From assembly GCA_016763255.1 (NCBI GenBank), contig JAESUA010000062.1, forward strand, positions 1 to 5,543: a stretch of 5,543 nt of DNA, written 5' to 3'. How positions within the stretch are numbered: the first letter of the stretch is position 1; every line of letters starts with the position of its first letter. Origin of the DNA: Magnetovibrio sp. (GTDB lineage: Bacteria > Pseudomonadota > Alphaproteobacteria > Rhodospirillales > Magnetovibrionaceae). Below the pieces are notes generated by a model. The model was not told the DNA's origin. It did not search any database and worked only from the letters and a program-made list of their open reading frames with translations. Shown here piece by piece: positions 5,145-5,543 of the stretch. Position numbers and translations under genes: made by a program.

Positions 5145-5543
5145 TTAGACCTCTCGAACGCGTTCGAGATAGAGAACCTTGGTGTCGACGTTGAGCTCTT
5201 CAAAAATGCGGTAGCCGCGCTTTTTGGGGTTTTGCTTATCTTGTTTGTAGACGCCAAGTTTGATTTGCTGGCGCTTCCACACCTTGGACACGGTGCTGTT
5301 TTTGTCGAGCAAATCACCGAACAAGATGGCGGACGTGGGGCAGGTTTGCTGACACGCCGTCTGGATGTCGCCGTCTTGTAAATCACGGCCTTCACGCTTG
5401 GCTTTGTCACGGCCCGTGCGGATGCGTTGAATGCAAAAGGTGCACTTTTCCATCACGCCTTTGCCGCGCACCGTAATGTCGGGGTTCAGCTGTTGCTCCA
5501 TCGGCGCGGGCCAGCTGTCGGCGTTTTCATAAAAATTAAAATA
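5145..5543 (-). CDS. actB: Alternative complex III iron-sulfur subunit ActB, C-terminal 132 residues (partial)
   Basis: The reading frame is open to the window edge, so only the last 132 codons and the stop are seen and the start lies outside. The internal ATG at 5501 is not the start: the frame continues upstream without a stop for 14 more codons. This is the ferredoxin-like end of ActB, the large subunit that combines a molybdopterin-oxidoreductase-like region (without cofactor in ACIII) with iron-sulfur clusters. Cluster ligands visible are CTFC (34 and 37, counted from the window edge) and CQQTCP (64 and 68), flanked by the typical VMEKC and FGDL segments. The ending RIFEELNVDTKVLYLERVRE is characteristic of ActB. 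The remaining cysteine motifs lie outside the window. It receives electrons from quinol oxidised at ActC. Confidence 0.93.
   Translation of the reverse strand, partial: YFNFYENADSWPAPMEQQLNPDITVRGKGVMEKCTFCIQRIRTGRDKAKREGRDLQDGDIQTACQQTCPTSAILFGDLLDKNSTVSKVWKRQQIKLGVYKQDKQNPKKRGYRIFEELNVDTKVLYLERVREV

Noticed and set aside
4962..5381. Plus-strand ORF of 139 codons across the actB-actC junction
   Set aside because: It is antisense to two well-supported genes and has no family motif.
5145..5501. Treating actB as a complete 118-residue protein starting at the ATG at 5501
   Set aside because: The frame stays open to the window edge, and ActB is a much larger protein, so this is an internal methionine.

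Overview
The window holds the 3' part of an alternative complex III (ACIII, act) operon, read on the minus strand. Beyond its end lies an AT-richer accessory-looking region with one GIY-YIG nuclease-family gene. On the minus strand the act genes run actB (3' part only, cut by the right edge), actC, actD, actE, actF. They are packed with gaps of 1 to 3 bases or a 4-base overlap, which indicates one co-transcribed and translationally coupled unit whose promoter lies right of the window. ACIII is a quinol:electron-acceptor oxidoreductase unrelated to cytochrome bc1. ActC and ActF are NrfD/PsrC-type membrane subunits, ActB is the large iron-sulfur subunit, ActD is a two-helix membrane subunit and ActE is a monoheme cytochrome c that passes electrons on.

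No tRNA, rRNA or taxonomic marker is present. The gene order, moderate GC content of the operon and protein sequences fit a Gram-negative respiratory bacterium. My guess is a proteobacterium, possibly a marine Rhodospirillales-like alphaproteobacterium, but this is weak inference.

Layout by region. Positions 1-177 have no convincing gene, but hold an imperfect hairpin repeat (copy A) and a weak terminator-like hairpin behind the nuclease gene. Positions 178-909 (minus) encode a 243-residue protein with an N-terminal LEM-3/COG3680-like GIY-YIG domain. Positions 910-1461 are a 550-base stretch without an established gene, AT-rich and full of small palindromes. It contains a TATAAT palindrome followed by a run of nine G, a possible 36-residue membrane peptide (1164-1274), a strong 17-base palindrome (1351-1367) and a second hairpin repeat (copy B) that resembles copy A. 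Positions 1462-5543 are the act operon.

The operon stops at actF. No cytochrome oxidase gene follows, although ACIII genes are often followed by oxidase genes in other bacteria. The nuclease gene sits between the two related hairpin repeats in lower-GC DNA, which suggests an insertion downstream of the operon. No complete transposase, CRISPR array or integrase is visible. The best candidates for something undescribed are the nuclease's uncharacterised C-terminal domain and the G-tract with its small membrane ORF. Both are unproven.
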